A stretch of 39,614 nucleotides of DNA from CAKUFA01 sp963646285 (GCA_963646285.1 CAVIWF010000020.1:1-39614), one strand, 5' to 3'. Shown: positions 17,049 through 25,199, counted from the first letter of the stretch. Notes: generated by a model from the sequence alone, not told the origin. A program made the numbers and translations.

Positions 17049-18119
17049 ATGACAGCTTCCGAAAAGCTGATCCAACACCTCGGACTGGGTGCGGCTGATG
17101 CTGTTGCCGTGCACAATCCGTCCAATATGTTTTATCTCACCGAAGGCTACACCGGTGAAGGCGTGGTGTACATCTCCTGCAAGCAGCGGGTGATTGTTAC
17201 CGACTTCCGCTACACCGAGCAGGCCGAGCGTCAGGCTCCTGCATTCAAGGTGGTCATGACCGACAAGGATTGCTCCCACAGTGCATGGCTTGCCAAGCTG
17301 TGCAAGGAGGACGGCATTACCACCCTCCGCTATGAGGACGATTACCTGACGGTGAAGGACTTCGAAGGTCTCCGCAAGGCTGTAGGGGAAATGCAGTACA
17401 TGCCCCTGAGCTGCGCACCGGAAGTGCTCCGGCAGGTGAAGACCGAGGCCGAGGTTGCTGCCATCCGCAGTGCCTGCGCCATTACCAGCAAGGCTTTTGA
17501 CGAAGTGCTGGGCAAGATTCACGAAGGCATGACCGAGAAAGAGCTCCGCATTGAGCTGGACTTCATCCAGCTGAAGCTGGGTGCTCAGGGCAATTCCTTT
17601 GACACCATCATCGCCTCAGGTGTCAACGGCAGCCTGTGCCACGCCGTGCCCACGGAGAAGAAGCTGGTCAAGGGCGAAATGATCACCATGGACTTTGGCT
17701 GCAAGGTAGGCGGCTACTGCTCCGATATGACCCGCACGGTGGCGCTGGGCGAGCCTTCTGCCGAAATGCGCCGCATTTACGACACGGTGCTCCATGCGCA
17801 GACCATTTGCGAGGACGCTGTGGCTCCCGGCAAGAACTGCTTCGATATCGACAAGATGGCACGGGATTACATTGATGCCCAGGGCTATGCAGGCCGGTTC
17901 GGTCACGGACTGGGGCATGCAGTGGGCATTGACATCCATGAAAATCCCCGCTTCAGCCCCTCCTGCCACGATACCCTTGTGCCCGGTATTGTGATTACGG
18001 TGGAGCCCGGTGTGTACGTTCCCGGTTTGGGCGGCGTGCGCATTGAGAATACGGTGCTGGTGACGGAAAACGGTCACGAAGCGCTGACCACGGCACCCAA
18101 GCAGCTGATTGTGCTGTAA
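17049..18119 (+). CDS. M24 metallopeptidase, Xaa-Pro aminopeptidase type
   Basis: This 356-aa protein has an N-terminal creatinase-like domain (residues 1-130) and a C-terminal pita-bread catalytic domain. The five metal ligands are visible: D215 in TMDFG, D226 in YCSDMTRT, H290 in GHGLGHAVG, E319 in TVEPG and E333 in RIENTV. The family removes N-terminal residues before proline in cytoplasmic peptides. The ribosome site before the ATG is weak (AAAGG 12 bases upstream). Its stop is only 52 bases before efp and no terminator lies between, so the two are probably co-transcribed, an order common in Bacillota. Confidence 0.94.
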   Translation: MTASEKLIQHLGLGAADAVAVHNPSNMFYLTEGYTGEGVVYISCKQRVIVTDFRYTEQAERQAPAFKVVMTDKDCSHSAWLAKLCKEDGITTLRYEDDYLTVKDFEGLRKAVGEMQYMPLSCAPEVLRQVKTEAEVAAIRSACAITSKAFDEVLGKIHEGMTEKELRIELDFIQLKLGAQGNSFDTIIASGVNGSLCHAVPTEKKLVKGEMITMDFGCKVGGYCSDMTRTVALGEPSAEMRRIYDTVLHAQTICEDAVAPGKNCFDIDKMARDYIDAQGYAGRFGHGLGHAVGIDIHENPRFSPSCHDTLVPGIVITVEPGVYVPGLGGVRIENTVLVTENGHEALTTAPKQLIVL

Positions 18120-18171
18120 CCCACGCAAGCAATCATCTAAATCAATAAGAACATAGACGGAGGAATGGATC

Positions 18172-18729
18172 ATGATTACAGCAGGCGATTTCAAAAAGGG
18201 TATTACCGTTGAATGGGACGGCGGCGTATGGACCATCGTGGACTTCCAGCACGTGAAGCCCGGCAAGGGCGCAGCCTTTGTGCGCACCAAGATCAAGAAC
18301 GTGATGACCGGCGCCGTGGTTGAGCGCTCCTTCAACCCCACCGACAAGATGCCCAAGGCCATCATCGAGACCAAGGAAATGCAGTACGTGTACAACGACG
18401 GCGACCTGTACTACTTCATGGACAATGAGACCTATGAGCAGCTGCCCCTGAACCACGAGCAGGTGGAAGACGCTATCGCTTTCGTGAAGGAAGGCACCAA
18501 TGTGACCGTGCGCTTCTTCAAGGGCAGCGCCTTCTCCGTGGAAGCCCCCAACTTCGTTACCCTGGAAGTAACCGACACCGAGCCCGGCTTCAAGGGCGAC
18601 ACCGCTTCCAATACCTACAAGCCTGCAACCCTGGAGACTGGCTACAGCCTGCAGGTGCCCCTGTTTGTCAACACCGGCGACATGATCCGTGTGGATACCC
18701 GCACCGGCGAGTACATGGAGCGCGCCTGA
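18172..18729 (+). CDS. efp: Elongation factor P
   Basis: This 185-aa factor rescues ribosomes stalled at polyproline. It has three beta-barrel domains. The tip loop of domain I reads HVKPGKGAAF with a lysine at position 32, the residue modified in many bacteria. The C-terminus has the OB-fold signature GDMIRVDTRTGEYMERA. GGAGG lies 8 bases before the ATG. A terminator follows directly. I do not see the modification enzymes EpmA or YmfI in the window. Confidence 0.98.
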   Translation: MITAGDFKKGITVEWDGGVWTIVDFQHVKPGKGAAFVRTKIKNVMTGAVVERSFNPTDKMPKAIIETKEMQYVYNDGDLYYFMDNETYEQLPLNHEQVEDAIAFVKEGTNVTVRFFKGSAFSVEAPNFVTLEVTDTEPGFKGDTASNTYKPATLETGYSLQVPLFVNTGDMIRVDTRTGEYMERA

Positions 18730-18741
18730 TTCTGAGTCCTT

Positions 18742-18774
18742 CTGCCCGTGGGTTGTCCCCGGGCAGTTTTTCTT
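18742..18774 (+). terminator. Terminator after efp
   Basis: CTGCCCG (18742-18748) pairs with CGGGCAG (18760-18766) and is followed by TTTTTCTTT. It begins 12 bases after the efp stop. Confidence 0.8.
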
Positions 18775-18796
18775 TCCCCATCCATTTTTGTACTTG

Positions 18797-18814
18797 TCAC
18801 GCAGCCCTGCGTGA
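18797..18814. promoter_or_regulatory. Perfect 18-bp palindrome in leader
   Basis: TCACGCAG and CTGCGTGA are separated by CC. The palindrome lies 20 bases upstream of the ATG at 18835 and just before its ribosome site. It may be an operator or an RNA hairpin near the ribosome site. Confidence 0.5.
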
Positions 18815-18834
18815 ACAAAAGGAGGCAATGTGTT

Positions 18835-19344
18835 ATGAGTAAGCTTACGGACCGTGTCAGCTATCTGAAGGGACTTGCCGAGGGGCTGAAGCTCAACGCC
18901 GACAAGGATGCCAACCGGATGATTCTGGAAATTCTGGACGTGTTGGCAGAAACCGCTGATGATCTTTCCCAGCTGACCGAGGCTCACAATGAGCTGAACG
19001 ACTATGTGGAAAGCATCGACGACGACCTGGCCGAACTGGAAGAAGACCTTTTCGACGACGATGACGACTACTATGACGATGATGACGATGACGACGACGA
19101 TGGCTACGACTTCGCCGATGCGGAAGATGATGACGAGTGCGGCTGCGGCTGCCACCACCATCACCATGACGATGACGACGAGGACGAGGATGATGAGGAC
19201 GACGACGAAGTGATTTCCTACGCCTGCCCCCATTGCCAGCACGAGCTGGAGTTCAAGGCCTCCGATGTGGACTTTGACGAAGACTATCGCTGCCCCGCCT
19301 GCGGCAAGCCCGTCTTTCCCGAATTGACGGACGATGAAGAATAA
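18835..19344 (+). CDS. CD1247-like protein with Asp tract, CGCGC-His5 segment and zinc ribbon
   Basis: This 169-aa protein has three parts. Residues 1-72 are helical and begin MSKLTDRVSYLKGLAEGL, like the N-terminal domain of clostridial CD1247-type proteins. Residues 73-125 are an acidic tract made mostly of aspartate, interrupted by CGCGC (102-106) followed by five histidines (107-111). Residues 131-156 hold two CXXC pairs (CPHC and CPAC), a zinc-ribbon pattern. The protein could hold metal ions, but the function is unknown. AGGAGG lies before the ATG at 18835; the upstream extension in this frame overlaps the efp terminator and is rejected. Genes of this type next to efp are common in Clostridia. 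Confidence 0.88.
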   Translation: MSKLTDRVSYLKGLAEGLKLNADKDANRMILEILDVLAETADDLSQLTEAHNELNDYVESIDDDLAELEEDLFDDDDDYYDDDDDDDDDGYDFADAEDDDECGCGCHHHHHDDDDEDEDDEDDDEVISYACPHCQHELEFKASDVDFDEDYRCPACGKPVFPELTDDEE

Positions 19345-19360
19345 TCCCTACCATACAAAA

Positions 19361-19384
19361 GGGCTGCTTCACAAAAGGCAGCCC
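19361..19384. terminator. Hairpin after the CD1247-like gene
   Basis: GGGCTGC (19361-19367) pairs with GCAGCCC (19378-19384), 16 bases after the stop. There is no good U-run, so its role as a terminator is uncertain. Confidence 0.5.
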
Positions 19385-19394
19385 CTCCAAATAC

Positions 19395-19425
19395 AAAGCC
19401 CGGCTCTTGCAGAGAGTCGGGCTTT
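19395..19425. terminator. Second hairpin in the convergent gap
   Basis: AAAGCCCG (19395-19402) pairs with CGGGCTTT (19418-19425), with an inner CTCT/AGAG helix. The arms end in AAA and TTT, so it could act on both strands between the convergent genes. Confidence 0.55.
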
Positions 19426-19460
19426 GGCATATTATAAGGGTATGATCCTATTCTCAACTC

Positions 19461-19509
19461 AAAAGGAGCTGCCTCGTATGATTTTGAAAATCATTTGAGA
19501 CAGCTCCTT
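19461..19509 (-). terminator. Long hairpin terminator after the M42 gene, GAGACAGC family
   Basis: AAGGAGCTG (19463-19471) pairs with CAGCTCCTT (19501-19509), then CTC with GAG, then ATGATTTT with AAAATCAT, giving a stem of about 20 bp. On the minus strand it ends in TTTT. The element shares its GCTGCCTC/GAGACAGC core with the hairpin at 34899. Confidence 0.8.
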
Positions 19510-19533
19510 CTGTTAGGTCCACCCTTCCGTGCC

Positions 19534-20565
19534 TCACTTCACATGCTCTGCCACGTCTGTGACCAGAGCCAGGGTATTCATCATGCCCCGAATGTGGGTG
19601 CGTTCGTAGCCGTGGGAAGCGTACACGCCCTGTCCGCACAGGGCATAACGGGCATCCAGACCAGCCTTCAGAGCCGTGGCAGTATCCGAAGAATAGCCGG
19701 GGTAAATATCCACCACGTAGTCCAGCTTCAGCCGCTGGGCACGCTCCACCAGCTCAGTGGTGAAATCATAATCGTAAGGGCCTGCGCTATCCTTGGCGCA
19801 GATGGACACCTGAGTTTCATGGCAGCCCAGGTCATCCCCCACACAGCCCATGTCCACAGCCAGCAGATCCTCAATGTCCATCTTATACACAGGGGATGCG
19901 CCATGACCTACTTCTTCGTACACGGTGAAGATCAGCGTCACCTTCCGGCCAAGGGTTACCCGGCCTTCCGCCACTTCCCGTGCCAAGGTCAGCAGCACAG
20001 CACTGGAGGCCTTGTCATCCAAGTGACGGCTCTTGACAAATCCGCTTTCCGTGATCACCGTACGGGGATCGAAGGAGATGAAGTCACCGGGGCGAATGCC
20101 CAGTGCCTCCGTGGCTTCCTTGGACCAGGTTTCTTCATCCACCACCACTTCCATGGATTCGTCATTCCTCGGCGTGGCAGTCTGATTGCCCCATACGTGA
20201 CGGCTGGCATGGGTGGACTGGACCGTAGCACTGTACCGCTTGCCGCTGCGGGTATGGATAATCACGTTTTCATTCTCAATGGCGTTGTCATTATAGCCGC
20301 CCAGCTGGGTATACCGCAGGCATCCGTTGGGCTTGATGGCACGCACCATGGCGCCCAGGGTATCCACATGGGCAGAAATGGCCAGCGGATGGCCGCTGCC
20401 GCCAATGGGGCAGATCACTGTGCCCTTGGGGGTACGCTCAGGGGCAAATCCCAGGCGGGTCAGCTCCGCCAGCAGATAATCCGTAGCTTCCCGGGTCATG
20501 CCCGTAGGGCTGGGAATGTTGGTCAGGGTCTTCAGTTGTTCAAGGAGATAGGTTTGCTTATCCAT
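19534..20565 (-). CDS. M42-family metalloaminopeptidase
   Basis: This 343-aa cytoplasmic peptidase is of the glutamyl aminopeptidase/deblocking type. Counting from MDKQ, its two-zinc site is visible in AHVDT (H66, D68), SRHLDDKA (D182), VYEEVGHG (E216, E217), VDMG (D237) and the final HGYERTH near 325. The family forms large tetrahedral assemblies that trim peptides. I start at the ATG at 20565 because AAAGG lies 9 bases upstream; an ATG two codons earlier (20571) is too close to that site. It follows the secreted protein gene by a short gap and is probably in the same operon. Confidence 0.93.
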   Translation of the reverse strand: MDKQTYLLEQLKTLTNIPSPTGMTREATDYLLAELTRLGFAPERTPKGTVICPIGGSGHPLAISAHVDTLGAMVRAIKPNGCLRYTQLGGYNDNAIENENVIIHTRSGKRYSATVQSTHASRHVWGNQTATPRNDESMEVVVDEETWSKEATEALGIRPGDFISFDPRTVITESGFVKSRHLDDKASSAVLLTLAREVAEGRVTLGRKVTLIFTVYEEVGHGASPVYKMDIEDLLAVDMGCVGDDLGCHETQVSICAKDSAGPYDYDFTTELVERAQRLKLDYVVDIYPGYSSDTATALKAGLDARYALCGQGVYASHGYERTHIRGMMNTLALVTDVAEHVK

Positions 20566-20586
20566 CAACATCTTCCTTTCTGCGCT

Positions 20587-21996
20587 TTACCACACGCCGG
20601 CCTCACTGCGAAGCTGATCCCATGTAATGCTGGTGATCGGCAGTGTGCCGTCGTCGCTGTTTGTCAAGTGAATGCGGGTGTTGTCCTCGGTGCCCACGGT
20701 CAGGTCAAAGTAGCCGCAGAGTGCATCCTTGCCGAAGAAATACCTTTCTCCGTACCAATCGCTGCCGGTGGTGAAATAGACTCGATAGCTGCCGGGCTGC
20801 AAGGTCACCTGCAGCCGCACGCCCTGATGAATGAACCCGGACAGCACCTGCTCCCCGTTCCGCTCCACCAGCACATAAGCATGGTTGTCGCTGCCCTTGG
20901 TATCGAAAATGACCCGGCTTCCTTCTGCATCGGATGCACCGGTGAGGATGCCCGTATCAATCAGATCGATTTCAGGATAGTAAGGCAGGGTTGCTGCATA
21001 GGTCATCAGGCTGTCCACCGTTGCATCCACGGCGGTCATGTACTCGCCGAAGAAATCCATCAAGCCATCCGCCGCCGTCACGCCGTCCTGTGCCACTGCT
21101 GCAAGGTCAACGGTCATGTGCATGGTGGTGGGCTTTTTACTGTCGTACGCATAGGGGAGGAAGGTCTCTGCCAGGGCTTCGCAAAGCACCCGATCCACAT
21201 CATCCCGGCTGAACTCCGGCACCCCCAGCATGCTTTGCATGTTGGTTTTCGCAGTTTCCTCCGCATCGGACAGCATGGCCTGCCAGTTACCCACCGTCAT
21301 GGTCAGGTTCAGCTGAATGGCTTCATCCTCTGCTTCCGCCTTGGTGATTTTCATCAGCATCAGCAAGGGGGCAAGGCGGCGTGCGCTGCTGTCGGCAGAT
21401 ACCTGCAGCTTGTCTGCCACTGCTGTGCCGTAGTCCGTCAGGGCAGTCAGTGCAGGGACGGTTTCCGGCTTTTTCTTGGGCATCTCTGCCGCCTTGGGCA
21501 GAAGCACTTCTGCCAGGGCGGTGCGGATACCCTTGATTTGATAGCTGCTCTTTGCCGCTGATGCCCGCTTCTTCACCCCGGACAGCAGCTTGTTGGGGCT
21601 TTCACTGCCGGACCACTTGAAAACCACCGTGCCTTCCGCATTTTCCTTGATGCTGGCCGTTAACCGATAGTCTGCCGTTGCCGTGTTGGATACAGCCTGC
21701 AGCAGGTAGGCTGATGCGTCTGCTGCTTCGGTTTTGTTATCCACTCCAGCCAGCAGGGTGGGCACGGTCACCGTCGCCGTGGCGGACTGTCCATCCTCCG
21801 AGACTGTAATCCCAGCAATCACCGCCTGGGACAGGATGGAGGCTGCCCATCCCGTGGCTTCCGTTTGAAGGGATGCAAGGCTTTCCTCCACTTTTTCCAA
21901 CATCAGCGACTGCTGATCCATACTTTCGGCATATGCGCCGCCAAAGACGGTGCACAGGGTTACAAGGGTCAGCATCAGGCAAATCAGCTTTCGCAT
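20587..21996 (-). CDS. Secreted protein of unknown function
   Basis: This 469-aa protein has a clear Sec signal peptide (MRKLICLMLTLVTLC then GGAYA-ES) and no other membrane segment, so it should be exported. Residues 25-250 are mixed helix and strand with many alanine and threonine residues. The C-terminal part (about 360-450) looks like a beta-sandwich, with YVLVERNGEQVLSGFIHQG and QPGSYRVYFTTGSDWYGE suggesting a carbohydrate- or wall-binding type fold. I do not recognise a named family or catalytic residues. The start at 21996 is favoured because AAGGA lies 4-5 bases upstream and GGGAGG 12 bases upstream; the ATG at 22008 touches the GGGAGG directly. It is followed by the M42 gene. Confidence 0.8.
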   Translation of the reverse strand: MRKLICLMLTLVTLCTVFGGAYAESMDQQSLMLEKVEESLASLQTEATGWAASILSQAVIAGITVSEDGQSATATVTVPTLLAGVDNKTEAADASAYLLQAVSNTATADYRLTASIKENAEGTVVFKWSGSESPNKLLSGVKKRASAAKSSYQIKGIRTALAEVLLPKAAEMPKKKPETVPALTALTDYGTAVADKLQVSADSSARRLAPLLMLMKITKAEAEDEAIQLNLTMTVGNWQAMLSDAEETAKTNMQSMLGVPEFSRDDVDRVLCEALAETFLPYAYDSKKPTTMHMTVDLAAVAQDGVTAADGLMDFFGEYMTAVDATVDSLMTYAATLPYYPEIDLIDTGILTGASDAEGSRVIFDTKGSDNHAYVLVERNGEQVLSGFIHQGVRLQVTLQPGSYRVYFTTGSDWYGERYFFGKDALCGYFDLTVGTEDNTRIHLTNSDDGTLPITSITWDQLRSEAGVW

Positions 21997-22024
21997 GGAT
22001 TCCTTCATCCTCCCGGCATGATAC

Positions 22025-22061
22025 AAAAAGATGCCGGGCATGACCGGTCAGCCATGCCCGG
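22025..22061 (-). terminator. Terminator after the phosphohexomutase
   Basis: CCGGGCATG (22034-22042) pairs with CATGCCCGG (22053-22061), followed on the minus strand by CATC and five Ts (22025-22029). It lies 13 bases after the mutase stop and only 29 bases before the start of the secreted protein gene. Confidence 0.85.
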
Positions 22062-22074
22062 AGATGAACACCAA

Positions 22075-23796
22075 TTAAGCTTCCAGCAGCTTTTCGCTGG
22101 CTTCACGGAGCAGTTCGTTCAGTGCTTCCGCTGCTGCCTTATCCCCAGCATTGCTGTTGACATACAGCTTGATCTTCGGCTCTGTGCCGCTGGGACGGAC
22201 GCATACCCAGTTGCCGCCTTCCAGCTCATAGTACAGCACGTTGGAAGAAGGCAGCCCTGTCGGCTCCTCCTTGCCATCGCAAGTGCGCACACCAGTCAGG
22301 TAATCCCGTACGGCAAGCACCTGCTTCCCTGCCAGCTCCTTAGGCGGGTTGGCACGAAGGTCGCACATGATCTTCTTCATCAGCGTCAGGCCGTCCTTAC
22401 CGGGCAGGGTCTTGCTGACAACCTTTTCAACATAGTAGCCGAACTCAGCATAAATCTGCTGCAGGCGGTCATACAGGGTGATGCCTTCCGCCTTGCAGGC
22501 CGCTGCCACCTCGGCAATCAGCAGAGATGCGTTCACGCCGTCCTTATCCCGCACGAAGGTGGAGGACAGGAAGCCGTAGCTTTCCTCAAAGCCGAAGAGG
22601 AAGGTATGACTGCCCGTGTCCTGGAACTGCTGAATCTTTTCGCCAATGAACTTGAAGCCCGTCAGGGTTTCAAACATGGCCACTCCGTACTTTTCGCAGA
22701 TTCTGTTGGCCAGGCAGGTGGACACAATGGATTTCACCGCTGCACCGTTTTTGGGCAGCGTTCCCTGCTTGGCCTTGGTGGAAAGGATGTAGTGCAGCAG
22801 CACGCAGCCGATCTGGTTGCCCGTCAGCAGGTGGAACACACCCTCATTATCCCGAACTGCCACGCCCAAACGGTCGCAGTCCGGATCCGTGGCGAAAATC
22901 ACACTGGCGCCCACCTGATCCGCCAGCTTGAAGGCAAGGGTATAGGCACCGGAATCCTCAGGATTTGGCACCTTGATGGTGGAGAAGTTGGGATCCGGCA
23001 TTTCCTGTTCCTTTACCACAGCCACGTTGGTAATGCCGATCTCCTTCAGGATGCGGCGGACAGGCACATTGCCGCTGCCATGCAGGGGCGTGTAGACAAT
23101 GGACAGGGAAGCTCCTTCCCTGGCAAGCATTTCCGGCTGGATGCACAGGGTTTTCACCTGAGCGATGTAATCATCGTCCACTTCCTTGTTGCCGATGATG
23201 TGCAGCAGTCCCTTGGCCTTGGCTTCTTCCTCATCCATCAGGGTGCAGTCCTTGTAATCCAGTGCCCGAATAAAGCCGGTCACGCCTTCCGCCGCTTCAG
23301 GACCCACCTGAGCGCCGTCCTCGCCGTACACCTTGTAGCCGTTATACTGGGGGGGATTATGGCTGGCGGTAATCACCACGCCTGCAATGGCATGCAGGTG
23401 ACGGACGGCATAGGAAAGGATCGGCACCGGCCGCAGGGCATCGAACAGGTAAGCCGGCACCCCCTCCTGGCACAGCACCAGCGCTGTATCCTTGGCAAAC
23501 TCTGCAGAGCAGCGGCGGCTGTCATAAGCAATGGCTACGCCACGCTTTGCTTCTTCCGGGTTCTGCATCAGGTACTGAGCCAAGCCCTTGGTGGCACGGC
23601 GCACATTGTAGCGGTTCATGCGGTTGGTGCCGGCACCCAGCACGCCACGCATGCCTGCTGTACCAAAGGAAAGCTCCGTATAAAACCGATCCTCAATCTC
23701 CTTGGGATCGTTGGCGATTGACTGAAGATCTGCTACCGTATCCGCATCGGCGGAAAAATCCTTCAACCATTGCTCATAGGCCTGCTGGACATCCAT
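22075..23796 (-). CDS. Phosphoglucomutase/phosphomannomutase (alpha-D-phosphohexomutase family)
   Basis: This 573-aa enzyme interconverts hexose 1- and 6-phosphates, feeding nucleotide-sugar or glycogen synthesis. Four family motifs are present: ELSFGTAGMRG near the N-terminus, the phosphoserine loop VITASHNPPQYNGYKVY (S145), the magnesium loop ATDPDCDRLG, sugar-binding GFEESYGF and the phosphate-binding RPSGTEPKIK. The length fits the long Bacillota type (PgcA-like). The ATG at 23796 has GAAGGAGG 8 bases upstream. The frame stays open for another 460 codons upstream, but that part is antisense to the TtcA-like gene and crosses this gene's own promoter. Confidence 0.95.
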   Translation of the reverse strand: MDVQQAYEQWLKDFSADADTVADLQSIANDPKEIEDRFYTELSFGTAGMRGVLGAGTNRMNRYNVRRATKGLAQYLMQNPEEAKRGVAIAYDSRRCSAEFAKDTALVLCQEGVPAYLFDALRPVPILSYAVRHLHAIAGVVITASHNPPQYNGYKVYGEDGAQVGPEAAEGVTGFIRALDYKDCTLMDEEEAKAKGLLHIIGNKEVDDDYIAQVKTLCIQPEMLAREGASLSIVYTPLHGSGNVPVRRILKEIGITNVAVVKEQEMPDPNFSTIKVPNPEDSGAYTLAFKLADQVGASVIFATDPDCDRLGVAVRDNEGVFHLLTGNQIGCVLLHYILSTKAKQGTLPKNGAAVKSIVSTCLANRICEKYGVAMFETLTGFKFIGEKIQQFQDTGSHTFLFGFEESYGFLSSTFVRDKDGVNASLLIAEVAAACKAEGITLYDRLQQIYAEFGYYVEKVVSKTLPGKDGLTLMKKIMCDLRANPPKELAGKQVLAVRDYLTGVRTCDGKEEPTGLPSSNVLYYELEGGNWVCVRPSGTEPKIKLYVNSNAGDKAAAEALNELLREASEKLLEA

Positions 23797-23844
23797 ATTG
23801 CATCCTCCTTCGGTTTCTTCATTGGAACGACAGGATCTGTTTTT

Positions 23845-23873
23845 ATTATAATAAGTTTCCCTCTGTTTGGCAA
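23845..23873 (-). promoter_or_regulatory. Promoter of the phosphohexomutase
   Basis: On the minus strand TTGCCA (23868-23873) and TATAAT (23845-23850) are spaced by exactly 17 bases, about 50 bases before the ATG. Confidence 0.85.
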
Positions 23874-23929
23874 GTTCTTTGCCGGTCATGGAAGGAAACG
23901 GCGGTGGATGTTTTGCCCTTTCGCCGCAC

Positions 23930-23958
23930 TTGCGCAGAAGGTTCATCTTCGCTATAAT
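23930..23958 (+). promoter_or_regulatory. Promoter of the rhodanese-TtcA gene
   Basis: TTGCGC (23930-23935) and TATAAT (23953-23958) are spaced by 17 bases, 40 bases before the start. It is divergent from the mutase promoter. Confidence 0.8.
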
Positions 23959-23997
23959 GGAAAGGCTGCCAATCAAATTGCCAAAGGAGCAGGGTGT

Positions 23998-25146
23998 ATG
24001 ATGGATCATGTTGAACTGACACAGGAAGCCTTTGAGGCGCTGAACCCTGATACCACGCTGCTCGTTGATATACGCAGTGCCGAGGATGTATCCTACGGCA
24101 TCATCCCCGGTGCCAGGGTGTATGCCGTGGAAGCGCTGGAGGCGCACCCGGAAGTCTTGCCCCAGGACAAAACCATCGTAATCTACTGCCACCGGGGAAC
24201 CAACAGCATTCCTGTCGCAGAAGCCCTCCGGGAAAAGCATCTGTCCGCCTACAGCCTGCAGGATGGCTACCTGGGCTGGCTGATGCGTAAGATTCAGCAG
24301 GAGCAGGAAACCGACAAGTGCCGGCGGATTGAGGTCGGCCTTCGCACCACCTACCACAAGCGGCTGTTTTCCAAGTTTGCCAAAGCCATCCGCACCTATG
24401 ACCTGGTGCAGGAAGGGGATCGCATTGCCGTGTGCATTTCCGGCGGCAAGGATTCCATGCTGATGGCCAAGCTGTTTCAGGAATTGCAGCGTCATCGTAA
24501 GTTTCCCTTTGAGCTGGTTTTTCTGGTAATGGATCCCGGCTACAACGCCGCCAATCGTCAGGTCATTGAGCACAACGCCAAAATTCTTGGAATCCCTGTC
24601 ACCATCTTTGAAACCGACATTTTCGATATTGTGTACAAGGAAGAAAAGAATCCCTGCTACCTGTGTGCCCGGATGCGCCGGGGGCACCTGTACAGCAAGG
24701 CCAAGGAGCTGGGCTGCAACAAGATTGCCCTTGGCCATCACTATGACGATGTGATCGAGACCATCCTGATGGGCATGCTTTACGGCGCACAGGTGCAGAC
24801 CATGATGCCCAAGCTCCACAGCACCAATTTCCCGGGGATGGAGCTGATTCGTCCCATGTACTTCATCCGGGAGAACGACATCAAAACCTGGCGGGACGCT
24901 AATGACCTGCACTTTATTCAATGCGCCTGCCACTTCACGGACACCTGCACCACCTGCGACCCCAATGGCCGCACAGTTTCCAAGCGAATGGAAATCAAGC
25001 AGCTGATTGCCCAGCTGAAAAAAGTGAATCCCACCGTGGAGGCCAACATTTTCCGCAGCATGGAAAACGTTAATCTGGACACGGTGATCTCCTACAAGCA
25101 GGGCAATCAAACCCACTGCTTCCTGGATGATTATGACAACCGATAA
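23998..25146 (+). CDS. Rhodanese domain fused to TtcA-like tRNA thiolation PP-loop protein
   Basis: This 382-aa protein begins with a rhodanese-like domain (residues 1-100) whose active loop IYCHRGTNS has C64 in the catalytic position. Residues 115-345 are a PP-loop ATPase of the TtcA/TtuA class: SGGKDS at 148-153, the CXXC pair C220/C223 in CYLCARMRRGHLY, and GHHYDD. Near the C-terminus are more cysteines (C309, C311, C317, C320 in CACHFTDTCTTC). TtcA-type enzymes activate a tRNA base with ATP and insert sulfur through an Fe-S cluster. I infer that the rhodanese part supplies persulfide sulfur to it. The tRNA position is not known. The ATG at 23998 has AAAGGAG 9 bases upstream. Confidence 0.9.
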   Translation: MMDHVELTQEAFEALNPDTTLLVDIRSAEDVSYGIIPGARVYAVEALEAHPEVLPQDKTIVIYCHRGTNSIPVAEALREKHLSAYSLQDGYLGWLMRKIQQEQETDKCRRIEVGLRTTYHKRLFSKFAKAIRTYDLVQEGDRIAVCISGGKDSMLMAKLFQELQRHRKFPFELVFLVMDPGYNAANRQVIEHNAKILGIPVTIFETDIFDIVYKEEKNPCYLCARMRRGHLYSKAKELGCNKIALGHHYDDVIETILMGMLYGAQVQTMMPKLHSTNFPGMELIRPMYFIRENDIKTWRDANDLHFIQCACHFTDTCTTCDPNGRTVSKRMEIKQLIAQLKKVNPTVEANIFRSMENVNLDTVISYKQGNQTHCFLDDYDNR

Positions 25147-25157
25147 TGCTGCAAAAA

Positions 25158-25194
25158 GCTCCCCTGCACGGATCACGAAACCCTGCAGGGGAGC
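25158..25194. terminator. Bidirectional terminator
   Basis: A perfect 11-bp stem, GCTCCCCTGCA (25158-25168) with TGCAGGGGAGC (25184-25194), lies between two convergent genes. On the minus strand it is followed by TTTTT, on the plus strand by GCATTTTATT. Confidence 0.85.
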
Positions 25195-25199
25195 GCATT

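Noticed and set aside
16976..17098. A 40-codon frame with AAGGAG 8 bases upstream, before the M24 peptidase
   Set aside because: Its ATG overlaps the extended -10 TGATACAAT, so the transcript should begin after it. It also overlaps the peptidase start and has no features.
19123..19170. Five histidines in a row as an engineered tag
   Set aside because: They lie in the middle of a natural acidic tract between conserved domains, not at a terminus, and no vector sequence surrounds them.
23797..25176. A 460-codon N-terminal extension of the phosphohexomutase frame
   Set aside because: It crosses the mutase promoter and is antisense to the TtcA-like gene; a perfect ribosome site marks the start at 23796.
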